Source of the DNA: Rhodothalassium salexigens DSM 2132
GTDB lineage: Bacteria > Pseudomonadota > Alphaproteobacteria > Sphingomonadales > Rhodothalassiaceae
DNA length: 64,000 nt
NCBI RefSeq assembly: GCF_004341375.1
Contig: NZ_SLXO01000002.1
Location: 124,001-188,000 of the forward strand
Direction of reading: 5' to 3'
Within the stretch, counting starts at the first letter, position 1; the number at the start of each line of letters is the position of its first letter. The translations under genes and the position numbers were made by a program. The notes below the pieces were generated by a model, which worked only from the letters and a program-made list of their open reading frames with translations, searched no databases and was not told the DNA's origin. Of the stretch, positions 56,901-64,000 are shown one piece after another.

Positions 56901-57512
56901 GCTGTTCACGATTTCGGCGTCGATCTCGGCCAGTTCGTCGGTCAGTTCCTTCAAACGGTGCTTTTGGGCACGCGGCTTGTAGAAGCCGTCGGCTTCGGCG
57001 CGCAGATCGTCGAGTTCCTTGGCGACCGAGGCCAGCCCCGAGGTCGCCGAGAACAACAGCGCGCCCAGATCGCCCCGGCTATCGAGAATGTCCTCGCCAC
57101 CCTTGGCCAGCGATGCCTCGTCGAGCGAAAACATCGACGTGTAGGCAGCCCGGTCGATGCCCCCCAGGGCCGCCCGGACAGCGCCACCGAGCACGTTGGG
57201 CGCCGGCGCGCCGGCGGCGTCGAGCAGGTCGTCCTTGCGCCGCTTGACGCGCCGGGCGGTGACCCCATCCATGCCCGCCGCGCTCAACGCGGCCGCCACC
57301 TCCAGATGGGTCGTCTGGTGCAAGAAGGCGTACCGCGTCTTGTGCTGAAAGCCGAACAGGAAATCGAGACAGGCATCGCGCAGCGTCGATTTGCCGGCCT
57401 CGTTGGGCCCGTAGACCAGATGAAAGTCGCCGCCATCGGCCGGGCGGTCGAAGACGATCTCATGGTCGGTGAAATGGCCGTAGCGGATCAGCGAAAGCCG
57501 GTCGAAGCGCAT
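53913..57512 (-). CDS. Large coiled-coil ATPase, SbcC/YhaN-like
   Basis: A 1199-residue SMC/Rad50-like ATPase. The N-terminal half-site has MRFDRLSLIRYGHFTD and Walker A GPNEAGKST (35-43), as in YhaN. About 180-1000 is a very long Ala/Arg/Asp-rich coiled coil. The C-terminal half-site has a signature-like SRGTRAQLYLALRIAGHAEF, Walker B PPFFADDILETFDDDRA, and an H-loop around IYLTHHRHL. The zinc-hook CxxC of Rad50/SbcC is not evident. The upstream gene encodes the matching metallophosphoesterase and overlaps it by one base (TGATG). The pair probably forms a DNA-end nuclease complex. Confidence 0.9.
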   Translation of the reverse strand: MRFDRLSLIRYGHFTDHEIVFDRPADGGDFHLVYGPNEAGKSTLRDACLDFLFGFQHKTRYAFLHQTTHLEVAAALSAAGMDGVTARRVKRRKDDLLDAAGAPAPNVLGGAVRAALGGIDRAAYTSMFSLDEASLAKGGEDILDSRGDLGALLFSATSGLASVAKELDDLRAEADGFYKPRAQKHRLKELTDELAEIDAEIVNSDVTASAFAALRQAEDTARAAYEDAARSAETAARRLAHVGATLDALPGWQALARLRARRTDLADAPDTADLVDTAEALRPREVGARTGLANARARVAEARAARDRVQVDRDALALAPALDRLDATDREVRYRAADGLAEARAERRRLDDHIADLLARLGRPDAAPASLRLDDATLATLRARLAERTRHLDRIETAEAERARADEAAAAARAALDAVPAPADLSALDRTLDAGREALAPAAVAAAHAQAAEAADDRRRELAALAPWTGDAAALDALVLPDAATLDALAARERQLADDRRDARKALDAAEAECAQAAADRDALMADATVSAAAALDDRRGARDAAWAEHRALVDAEAPPAPERLRATADRFEAAAADHDQAVEARLAHADAWAQVTEARRRLNRAEAERDTARRRDAALAADAAALEAELADRARALGLGEPVSAASLGRWATAARAVRDRWPALERKVMAARTRLDAATQARERLTQDLAAAGLEVGPGFGGGAPADGGIAPAQAPENAPDEAEARALLAHVDAALDRWRRAAQDRRTHERALADATAERDRRVATLDDARRALDAWTDAWRQALGPTWIAAGTEPETVAVLLDRLDDLAQRLGEARALDATIDALAADRDRFAQAVADLVAEAPADWALDPVGDPVAALKAVRDRVGEARAAERDHQTLTQEWQAAGQALAKAEAAMRDVDREIAALAERVPGCDDLGQMIAEIRRAAERDDLDARIAEAEDDLCRRLGAADLDAVAGRLAAVADDPEQQDELAAERERLDAQRDADRVRVSEAYAAWKQAEAARDGIGSDDRPARLAERRAALLLLIEEEAQAFLRLSAGVAMVEEALRAYRDTHRSSMMRRASEAFATITGGAFRGLDSAVSKTGEALVGVRAEGGTVTADEMSRGTRAQLYLALRIAGHAEFAERGPVPPFFADDILETFDDDRAAETFALLHAMAGQGQVIYLTHHRHLCEIARTVCGDGVRLHQLPGRGGT

Positions 57513-58819
57513 CAGTCGCCCCCTCCCCCCTGCTCGCCGCTCTCGGGGTCGGCCGAACCGCGGGCGGTCAACCGGGCCAAGACCGCTTGGGCCCCGGTGT
57601 CGAGATAGGCCGCCACCGGGTCATCGGCGGCCGGGTCAAGCAGCCGGTCGCGCACCTCGGGCGGCAGCTTGCGTTGCAGACCGGCCGCTTGGTCGGCGAC
57701 CTCGGCCGCCACCCGCTCGCGCCCGGGCCCCGGCGTCCGGAGCAGCGCCCCGAGTTCAGCGAGCGGTAGCGCGTCGGCCGCCGCCTTGGTCTCGACCGCG
57801 CCATCGTCGCGACCCGCAGGCTCGGTGCGGTTATCCAGCCGATCAATCAGCACGCCGCCGACGCGCCGCCCCGCTTCGGTCGCCTCTTCGACGACCATGT
57901 CGGCGTCGCGGACCAGCCGCGCGGCCAGCCCGGTGGCCCCGGTCAGGGTCAGCCGCGCCACCAGATGGTCAGCAGCGACACCAGCGCGCGCCTCGGCCAA
58001 AGCCGCCTCCAGCCGCTCGGGCAGCGCCGACCACTGGGCCAGCCCGTCCAGGTCCACCGCCACGCGCTCGAACTGCGCCGGGGCGACCACCCGTTCGGCA
58101 AGCCGGGTGCGACCGTCGTCGTCGATCTCGGCCAGCGTCACCGTTTTAACACCGGCCTCGTTGATGTGACGGCCCTGGGGGATGCCGGGCATGACCACGG
58201 CCACCGGCGCCTCGGCATGGACCATGCGCTTGTGGATGTGGCCGAGCGCCCAATAATCGTAACCATGGGCGAGCAGGTCGGCGAGCGCGCAGGGCGCATA
58301 GGTGTCGTGCTCGGCGCTGCCGGCCAGGCTGGTGTGCAGCAGGCCCACATTGATGGCGCCGGCCACCGGGGCGGGATAGACGGGCAGCAGGCTGTGGGGC
58401 GCCTGGGGCCGGGCGAAGCTGACCCCGTGCACCGCCACCCGGCCGTCCTGGAGCGCGACCGTGCCGCCGTCGGGCGGAAACTGGAAAACCCCCTCGGGCC
58501 AAGCCAGGTCGCGGGTGACCACCGACGCCGCGTCGTGATTGCCCTGGATCAGACAGACGGCGATGCCGGCATCGGTCAGGCGGCGCATCTGGCCGGTCAG
58601 GAACGCCGCCGTCTTCATGCTGCGCAGGTCGCCGTCATAGAGGTCGCCGGCGATCAGCAGCGCGTCGACCTGCTCTTCCAGGCACAGATCGACGATGCGC
58701 GCAAAGCTCTGACGGGTCGCGTTGGCAATCGTCCGCCCGGCCTCGGCATCGCGCAGGGACAGCGAGCGTAGCGGCGAATCCAGGTGCACGTCGGCGGTGT
58801 GAAGGAAACGAAACGACAT
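57512..58819 (-). CDS. SbcD/YhaO-like DNA repair exonuclease (metallophosphoesterase)
   Basis: A 435-residue calcineurin-like phosphoesterase of the Mre11/SbcD class. The metal-site motifs are in order: TADVHLDSP (DxH), IAGDLYDGD (GDxxD), IQGNHDA (GNHD), a later H in VGLLHTSL, and LGHIHKR (GHxH). A C-terminal half without clear motifs probably contacts the ATPase. It begins the operon; its stop shares a base with the start of the YhaN-like gene. The sequence is closer to YhaO than to classical SbcD by length. Confidence 0.92.
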   Translation of the reverse strand: MSFRFLHTADVHLDSPLRSLSLRDAEAGRTIANATRQSFARIVDLCLEEQVDALLIAGDLYDGDLRSMKTAAFLTGQMRRLTDAGIAVCLIQGNHDAASVVTRDLAWPEGVFQFPPDGGTVALQDGRVAVHGVSFARPQAPHSLLPVYPAPVAGAINVGLLHTSLAGSAEHDTYAPCALADLLAHGYDYWALGHIHKRMVHAEAPVAVVMPGIPQGRHINEAGVKTVTLAEIDDDGRTRLAERVVAPAQFERVAVDLDGLAQWSALPERLEAALAEARAGVAADHLVARLTLTGATGLAARLVRDADMVVEEATEAGRRVGGVLIDRLDNRTEPAGRDDGAVETKAAADALPLAELGALLRTPGPGRERVAAEVADQAAGLQRKLPPEVRDRLLDPAADDPVAAYLDTGAQAVLARLTARGSADPESGEQGGGGD

Positions 58820-59134
58820 CGGCGGGACACAGGCTCGGCTTGATCGACCACCGCCCGACCGTGCCCCACCGCCGACGCCAAATCAATTGCCGACCAAGGC
58901 CCTGGCAGGAACCGGACCGCGACCGCACCGTGGGACCGCACCGGCCAACTGGGCCGCTGCGGCCAGACAGCGGGACACGCCCACCGCGACCGCCCCACGC
59001 CGTCCCGGTATTGGCAATTTTTTGTCACCTAAATTTTAACTTTTGACTGACTACTCTGCGCCGCGACCCCTTTGCAATCAGAAATTTACACGCCAGACGA
59101 GAATCAGATATGAATTCATGGCTGGGAGGCACAT
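58820..59134. promoter_or_regulatory. Divergent control region, nuclease operon / histidine kinase
   Basis: No gene is seen. The part near the kinase is AT-rich. TTGGCA (59011-59016) and TTTTAA (59034-59039) are 17 bases apart and could be its promoter, giving a leader of about 90 bases. GGGAGG lies just before the kinase ATG. Confidence 0.4.
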
Positions 59135-60721
59135 ATGCTGAAAGTCGATCAACAAAAGAGGGCGGGGGCGAGCCCCATGTGGGACGAAGACCTTTTTGAA
59201 AAACTTGATAAATTCTTACCAGGTTTTTTTTACAAGTATCACGAGACCGACGGCGGTAAACGGTGGCTGTCCTGGCATTCGCCCGGCATGGCGGACGTCT
59301 ACGGGATCACGCCCGAACAGGCGGCCCACAACGACTTCGCGGCACTGTGGGACATCATCCACCCCGATGATCGCGACGATATCCTGGCCAGCGTTCGACG
59401 CTCCGCCGAGACGCTGACCGAGTGGGAGGCGGAGTATCGCATCGCCCACCCGCGCAAGGGGGTGGTCTGGGTCCACGGCCGGTCGATGCCCGAACGGATC
59501 AGCGCGGACGAAACCGCCTGGTACGGTTTCATTCAGGACATCACCCGTATCAAATCGACCTTGGCCGAGGTTGGCGAGGCGCGGTTCCGGGCCAAACTGG
59601 CGCAGGAATCGCTCGGCGCCGGAATCTGGGACTATGATCCGCTCGCCGGCACGCTGCGCTGGGACACCGAGATGTTCGATCTCTATCGCATCGATCCGCG
59701 GCTGTTTACCGGCTGCTTGTCGGACTGGTTCGCCTATCTGCACCCCGACGACGTGCCGGCGGTCCGGGCGGCGCTGGAGCGGCTGACGCTACAGGGCTCG
59801 TGCGGCGCCGTCCGCTTTCGTCTGCATCCCGACCTGGGGCCCGAACGCTGGCTTCAGTCGACCGGCAAGGCGGTGCGCGACGCGGCCGGCACGGTGATCC
59901 GCGTGGTCGGCCTGAATTATGACATCACCGCCGACGTGCAGGCCCAGATCAAGGAACGGCGCCTGTCCGACGAGGCCAACCAGTTGCGCTTGCAAGCCGA
60001 GGAGGCGAACCGCGCCAAATCGCGCTTTCTGGCCATGATGAGCCATGAACTGCGCACGCCGCTCAATGCCATGATCGGCTTCGCCGAGACCATGAGCGAG
60101 GAGGTGTTCGGTCCCTTGCCGGCGCGCTACGCCGATTATGCCGACAAAATCGGCCAGGCCGGGCGGCATCTGCTGTCGGTGATCGGTCCGATCATCGACC
60201 TGCACCGGCTCGACGGCGGCAAGGTCCAGGCGCAGCCGGTGCCGGTGGATCTGGCCGCCGAGCTGGCAACATGTACCGACATGCTGGTGTTTCAACTGCG
60301 CGAGACCGGCGCCGAGGTGCGCATCGCCCCTGACCCGGCGCCGGTGCCGATGCACTTCGACCCCGACCACCTTCGCCAGATCTTGATAAACCTGATCCGC
60401 AACGCCATCGAGGCCGGCGCGCAGACGATCACCCTGTCGGCTTTGCCCGGCCCCCATGGCCCGCAGGTGCGCATCGCCGACGACGGACCGGGCATCCCCG
60501 TGGACCATCAGCACAGCCTCTGGCAGCCCTTTACCCCGTCCGGCGACGAGCCGATGCAAAGCCGCAGCGACGGCATGGGGCTCGGCCTGCCGATCTCGGT
60601 CCGGCTCGCAGCCCTCAACAAACACAGCCTCGATCTGACCCGCAGCGACCCCGACGGCACGGTCTTTTCCCTACGCCCCGAGGCGGCCGGAGCCAACGGC
60701 GCAGACGGCACGGCGCGATAA
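59135..60721 (+). CDS. Double-PAS sensor histidine kinase
   Basis: A 528-residue soluble kinase. Two PAS domains of the PAS_3 type occupy about 25-140 (WHSPGMADVYGITPEQ, DIIHPDDRDDIL, GFIQDITRIK) and 155-270 (WDYDPLAGTLRWDTEM, YLHPDDVPAVRAAL). HisKA follows with phospho-acceptor His304 in MMSHELRTPLNAMIGF, then HATPase_c with NLIRNAIEAG, DDGPGIP and GMGLGLPIS. No membrane helix or receiver domain. GGGAGG before the ATG supports this start; an ATG 42 bases later is possible. No response regulator is adjacent. Its first about 30 codons are AT-richer than the rest. Confidence 0.93.
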   Translation: MLKVDQQKRAGASPMWDEDLFEKLDKFLPGFFYKYHETDGGKRWLSWHSPGMADVYGITPEQAAHNDFAALWDIIHPDDRDDILASVRRSAETLTEWEAEYRIAHPRKGVVWVHGRSMPERISADETAWYGFIQDITRIKSTLAEVGEARFRAKLAQESLGAGIWDYDPLAGTLRWDTEMFDLYRIDPRLFTGCLSDWFAYLHPDDVPAVRAALERLTLQGSCGAVRFRLHPDLGPERWLQSTGKAVRDAAGTVIRVVGLNYDITADVQAQIKERRLSDEANQLRLQAEEANRAKSRFLAMMSHELRTPLNAMIGFAETMSEEVFGPLPARYADYADKIGQAGRHLLSVIGPIIDLHRLDGGKVQAQPVPVDLAAELATCTDMLVFQLRETGAEVRIAPDPAPVPMHFDPDHLRQILINLIRNAIEAGAQTITLSALPGPHGPQVRIADDGPGIPVDHQHSLWQPFTPSGDEPMQSRSDGMGLGLPISVRLAALNKHSLDLTRSDPDGTVFSLRPEAAGANGADGTAR

Positions 60722-60814
60722 CCCCGGTCTTGGTCCGGGCGGAGCGCGGCCTGGGCGTCCGCGCTGTCCTGGCCGGTGCCAATGGGGGCGCCGGGCCGCC
60801 GGGCCGGATCGGCG

Positions 60815-62311
60815 TTACTCGAACCGGGCCTCGAAGGCGGCGAAGCGGGCGTCGAGCCGCTCGGCCAGGCGCTGGCGCGTCGCCTCGTCCACGAACGCAT
60901 AGCCAATGGCATTGCGCGACAATCGCTTCACGTCGTCATAGCTGAGGTCGAAGGTTTGCACCGCGCGCACATATTCATGGGTCAGGTCGATGCGCGACAC
61001 GCCCTCGTCGTCGGTGGACAGGGTCAGCGGCACTCCGGCGGCGCGATAAAGGTCGAACGGGTGGTCGTCGCCGCGGACGCCCAGGATCACGTCGTTGCTG
61101 GTCAGGTTGATCTCGACCGCGATCCCCTCGGCGGCCATGCGCGCCAACAGCGCCTCGCTGTCCCGCTCATGGGCGATCGACACGCCGTGGCCGATGCGCC
61201 GGGCGTGGCCGAGTTCGATCGCCTCGCGGATGTGGAAGTGCAGATCGTCCGGTCGCACCAGCCCGAGCGCCAGTTCGCCGGCGTGCAAGGCCACGTTGCG
61301 CGGGCCTTCGGTGCGGTAGAGATGGTCCAACATGTCCATGTGGCGGGTATAGTCGCGCAGCGCCACATGGCGGTTTTCCGGCGTCACCAGGTTGATCGCC
61401 ACCAGATGGTCGCTCGCCGCCATGGCGCGCCAACCGAGGATCATCTGCGCATAGACCCCGGCGGGCGAAAAGTCGCGCAGCACCTGGTGCTGAAGCCGCA
61501 CGGTGACCGCACAGCCGGGCTCAGCCGCGCCGCCGTCGCAGCCGAGCAGCGCCCGGCGCTTGGCCATGGCGGCGTCGACGGTGTCGACGATCCGGTCGGT
61601 CAGGTCGTCGAGCGCGGCGCCGAACGGGCTGGCCATCAGCCGGCGATAGTCGGTGCCGGCGTCGCCGGTCAGCGTCACATCGGCGACCAGGGGCACGATC
61701 TCGCCCACCACGATGGTGTGCATCAGTTCCAGATAGAGAATGTTCTGGTCGGCGGCGCGGCGGCTGACCATCGCCAACATGTCGCCCAGCCGGTGCGGCT
61801 TGGCCGCCATGCGGTTGAAGGTGACGAAAAACTGGTCGAGCCCGGACCAGCCGTCGCGGGCCACGAAATGGCGCAGGCTCAAGGCGTCGATCAGGCGCCG
61901 GCGCAGGTCCACGTCCTCATAGGCGCGGCTCGCCGGCACCCAGCCCACCCCGTCGCAGGCCACGCCTTGGGCCGGGTCGCGCAACGCCGGCACCGCGGGG
62001 TCGATGCACAAGCCATCCTCGGCCGCCCAGTCGAGCCAGGTTTCGGCATAGATGGCGCCGGTCAGATGATTGTGCAGGTCGCCGCCCTTGGGCATGGCTT
62101 CGAGAAACCGGCGCAGGCGCGGCCGGTCGGCGGCCTTGGCGGCCTCGAACGCTGCGGCGGCGCTGTTGGTCTCGACGCTGCCACCGGCCGCCGTCTCAGC
62201 CCCCGACCCCGCAGCACAGCCGGCCAGCGCCAAGGCCCCGGCCAACACGGCGCCGAATGCCCCGCACCGGCGCCCCCAAGAGCTCGCCCCCCACATCGTG
62301 CCCGTCGCCAT
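60815..62311 (-). CDS. Adenosine deaminase family lipoprotein
   Basis: A 498-residue protein. The N-terminus has a lipoprotein signal with lipobox LAGC (Cys32), so the enzyme is predicted to sit on a periplasm-facing membrane. The catalytic domain has the ADA zinc motifs: GGDLHNHLTGA (HxH), ALHAGELALG (His, Glu), RIGHGVSIAHE, and TLSTDDEGVSR (metal Asp pair). It would deaminate adenosine or a related nucleoside outside the cytoplasm. GGGAG precedes the ATG at 62311; a TTG 24 bases upstream is in frame. The next 213 bases up to the gene start of its neighbour show no feature. Confidence 0.87.
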   Translation of the reverse strand: MATGTMWGASSWGRRCGAFGAVLAGALALAGCAAGSGAETAAGGSVETNSAAAAFEAAKAADRPRLRRFLEAMPKGGDLHNHLTGAIYAETWLDWAAEDGLCIDPAVPALRDPAQGVACDGVGWVPASRAYEDVDLRRRLIDALSLRHFVARDGWSGLDQFFVTFNRMAAKPHRLGDMLAMVSRRAADQNILYLELMHTIVVGEIVPLVADVTLTGDAGTDYRRLMASPFGAALDDLTDRIVDTVDAAMAKRRALLGCDGGAAEPGCAVTVRLQHQVLRDFSPAGVYAQMILGWRAMAASDHLVAINLVTPENRHVALRDYTRHMDMLDHLYRTEGPRNVALHAGELALGLVRPDDLHFHIREAIELGHARRIGHGVSIAHERDSEALLARMAAEGIAVEINLTSNDVILGVRGDDHPFDLYRAAGVPLTLSTDDEGVSRIDLTHEYVRAVQTFDLSYDDVKRLSRNAIGYAFVDEATRQRLAERLDARFAAFEARFE

Positions 62312-62524
62312 CGCCGCTCTCCCATCGGTTATCAAGGAGCGCCCCGGCGGCCGCTCCCGGCTCCGAGCGGCTTAGCAAAGCCGGCGGCGGGAGGCCAGAG
62401 CCCGGACCCCGGGCGGCAGCGATCGGGCTTCGAGCCGCCGACCGGCGCCGGCCGGGGCCAAGCGTGGCGGGCCAGGCTCGGGGTCAGGATCACGCCCGGG
62501 GCCACGGCCCGGCAAGGCGGGCGG

Positions 62525-63400
62525 TCAGGCCGAGGCGAGCCCGGCGGGCGGGTCGGTCGACGGATCGGCGGCGGCAGGCGGTGCCGCGTCGGCGCGGGCG
62601 GCGAGGATCTCGGCGCTCAGATTGTAGGACGCGGGGTTGTCCACGTCGATCGGCGCGAACCCATAGTCGAGATAGGTGGGCTCCAGCGTGGGGCCCAAAT
62701 TGCGGCCGATGCGGTCGAACAACCCCTGCGCGGTCGCCCAGCGGGTCTTGTAGAGGATGAACGGCATGACCCCGAAGGCGTCGAGGATGCGCTTGTGGCG
62801 CTTGCCGAACTGGCCGCCGCCTTCGAACACGCGCACCGCCTTCAAGGCGCGCTCGGTGCGCAGGCCATAGAGGTTGCAGCCCGACACCGAGATGTCGCGG
62901 AACCGGTGATAGGCGATGGGTGCGCCGGGATGGTCGCGCGCAACCGCCGCCTCGGGCGCGACGCCCACGGTGATGTCGCGCTCGCTGGCCAGAAGCGCGT
63001 CGGCGAAGTCGCGCACCACGGCGGGGGTATGCAGCGCATTGTCGCCGGTGGTGATCAACAGCGGGAAGGCGTCGGCGCCGGCGGCCTCGATGGCCTCGAC
63101 CCCGGCCAGCACACTGTCGGCCAGATTGCCCCGGCTGGTGGCGGCGACCAGCCGGCCCTGGTCCATCAGCCGGGCCAGCGCCGGCACGCCGCGCAACAGC
63201 GCGCCATCCTCGATCGACACGAAGACACGGCCGACCCGTTGGCTGGCGATCAGCGTCTCGACCACCCGCTCGATCATCACCCGGCCGGCGATCGGCGCCA
63301 GACACTTGTGCGACACGCCGCACAAGGCGGCGACGCTGTCCTTGGGACCGCGCCGGCTGGCGGCCATGACCAGCGCGGTGACTTGGCCGCTCGACGCCAT
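62525..63400 (-). CDS. MobA-like NTP transferase domain protein
   Basis: A 291-residue nucleotidyltransferase-fold protein. [20 protein letters not shown] and [21 protein letters not shown] form the nucleotide-binding start of the MobA/GlmU-type Rossmann fold, followed by [12 protein letters not shown] with the metal-binding Asp. The C-terminal part is helical and ends in a Pro/Ala tail. The activated product is unknown. The ATG at 63400 sits 2 bases after the stop of the GT2 gene and GGAGG lies 7 bases upstream, so the two are one unit, probably part of a surface-polysaccharide or lipid-decoration cluster beyond the window. Confidence 0.82.
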   Translation of the reverse strand: MASSGQVTALVMAASRRGPKDSVAALCGVSHKCLAPIAGRVMIERVVETLIASQRVGRVFVSIEDGALLRGVPALARLMDQGRLVAATSRGNLADSVLAGVEAIEAAGADAFPLLITTGDNALHTPAVVRDFADALLASERDITVGVAPEAAVARDHPGAPIAYHRFRDISVSGCNLYGLRTERALKAVRVFEGGGQFGKRHKRILDAFGVMPFILYKTRWATAQGLFDRIGRNLGPTLEPTYLDYGFAPIDVDNPASYNLSAEILAARADAAPPAAADPSTDPPAGLASA

Positions 63401-63402
63401 GG

Positions 63403-64000
63403 TCACGCCTCCGCCGTGGTCCAGTATCCCGACAGGATGCGCTCGCCGCGCCGCCCCTGGGCCACCTCGGCGGTTACCCGGCTGCCGATGCCGGACAGGT
63501 TGTTCCCGTGCATGCGATAGTGGAACAGCGGTTCGGGCAGATAGTGGCCGGTCCAACCGCGCGCGACCATGCGTTTCCACTTGTGATGCTTGGTGGCGAC
63601 GCGGATGGATTCGTCGAACGGCGCCACGTCGAGGAACGCCTGGGTCACCACCACGGCGGGCTCGGGCACATAGCTGAACTGGTCGAGCAGGTCGGCGTCG
63701 AACGGCGTCGACCGGCCACGGTCGATCAGTTCGCCCTGGCTGTCGATCAACAGGCAATCGGAATAGACGAAGCCGACGGCGGGGTCGGTGGCACGTTCGG
63801 CCTCCAACACGTCGATGCAGCGGCGGGCATAATTCGGCACCAACAGATCGTCGGCGTCGAGGGTGATCAGATAGTCGCCGGTCAACTGGTCCAGCACGGC
63901 GTTGATGGCGCCCAGTTTGCCGCGATTGCGGGGCAAGGCCACCAGCTTGGTGCGGGCCAGATGGCCAGCGCGGTCCAAGGCCGCCTCGATCACATCGACC
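63403..64000 (-). CDS. Family 2 glycosyltransferase (5' end cut by window)
   Basis: The last about 198 residues of a GT-A fold glycosyltransferase. LPRNRGKLGAINAVLDQL and GDYLITLDADDLLVPNYA carry the donor-binding region and the DxD motif; GFVYSDCLLIDSQG and a C-terminal HYRMHGNNLSG follow, as in GT2 enzymes. The coding frame is open to the window edge and the first about 60-80 residues are missing. Donor and acceptor are unknown. Co-directional with the NTP transferase gene. Confidence 0.88.
   Translation of the reverse strand, partial: VDVIEAALDRAGHLARTKLVALPRNRGKLGAINAVLDQLTGDYLITLDADDLLVPNYARRCIDVLEAERATDPAVGFVYSDCLLIDSQGELIDRGRSTPFDADLLDQFSYVPEPAVVVTQAFLDVAPFDESIRVATKHHKWKRMVARGWTGHYLPEPLFHYRMHGNNLSGIGSRVTAEVAQGRRGERILSGYWTTAEA

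Noticed and set aside
60743-60765. Terminator between the second histidine kinase and the adenosine deaminase gene
   Set aside because: AGCGCGG/CCGCGCT can pair, but the stem is short and there is no T-run on either strand.

Overview
The window is a continuous stretch of very GC-rich chromosome from an alphaproteobacterium, most likely Rhodospirillales. The pointers are an alpha-type RpoH, the order serC-serA-hisZ-purA, DUF2336 next to a PAS histidine kinase, a DUF6476-like protein beside rluA, and an EmrE-type SMR pump. An orphan carotenoid 1,2-hydratase (crtC) and oxygen-independent ubiquinone genes (ubiTUV) suggest a purple non-sulfur or related facultatively anaerobic lifestyle. These assignments rest on reading the proteins by eye; no database search was run. 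Because of the GC bias almost every gene has a long open frame on the opposite strand, and these were discarded.

Layout. 1-2.4 kb: the 3' end of a heavy-metal RND pump gene with a DUF3240 gene. 2.6-8.5 kb (minus): a DUF4139 exported protein, a Cys/Met PLP enzyme, a PAS histidine kinase and a DUF2336 protein. 8.8-11.7 kb (minus): ssb, an SMR pump, two YbjQ-family proteins and a Sel1-repeat protein. 12-16.3 kb (plus): uvrA, then a SatD-like/membrane-protein pair. 16.6-18 kb: a PLP decarboxylase. 18.6-24.8 kb (plus): a heme uptake and breakdown operon, hmuTUV - ABM monooxygenase - hutW - hutX - ChuY-like reductase. 24.9-28.9 kb: a P1 self-cleaving peptidase (minus) and a chemoreceptor (plus). 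29-33.4 kb: a JAMM peptidase and DUF6476 (minus), rluA-type synthase, crtC, tadA and a thioredoxin-fold protein (plus). 33.5-36.7 kb (minus): a hydrolase, an APH-like phosphotransferase and purD. 37-39.8 kb (plus): xseA and rpoH.

40-48.3 kb (minus): serC, serA, hisZ, purA, a predicted pseudokinase and a multi-pass membrane protein. 48.6-50.5 kb: a TonB-domain protein, a GNAT protein and a TerC protein. 50.6-53.2 kb (minus): ubiT-ubiU-ubiV. 53.7 kb: tRNA-Asn with a strong terminator. 53.9-58.8 kb (minus): a YhaO/YhaN-like nuclease-ATPase pair. 59.1-60.7 kb: a second PAS histidine kinase. 60.8-64 kb (minus): a lipoprotein adenosine deaminase, a MobA-like NTP transferase and a truncated GT2 glycosyltransferase.

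Two themes tie genes together. Low-oxygen physiology links ubiTUV (oxygen-independent ubiquinone hydroxylation), HutW/HutX/ChuY-like (anaerobic heme opening) and crtC. House-keeping nucleotide and amino-acid synthesis is represented by purD, purA, serA, serC and hisZ. No CRISPR array, insertion sequence, integrase or prophage was seen. The least explained items are the pseudokinase/membrane-protein pair after purA and the SatD-like pair with an apparently leaderless promoter and a dyad operator.
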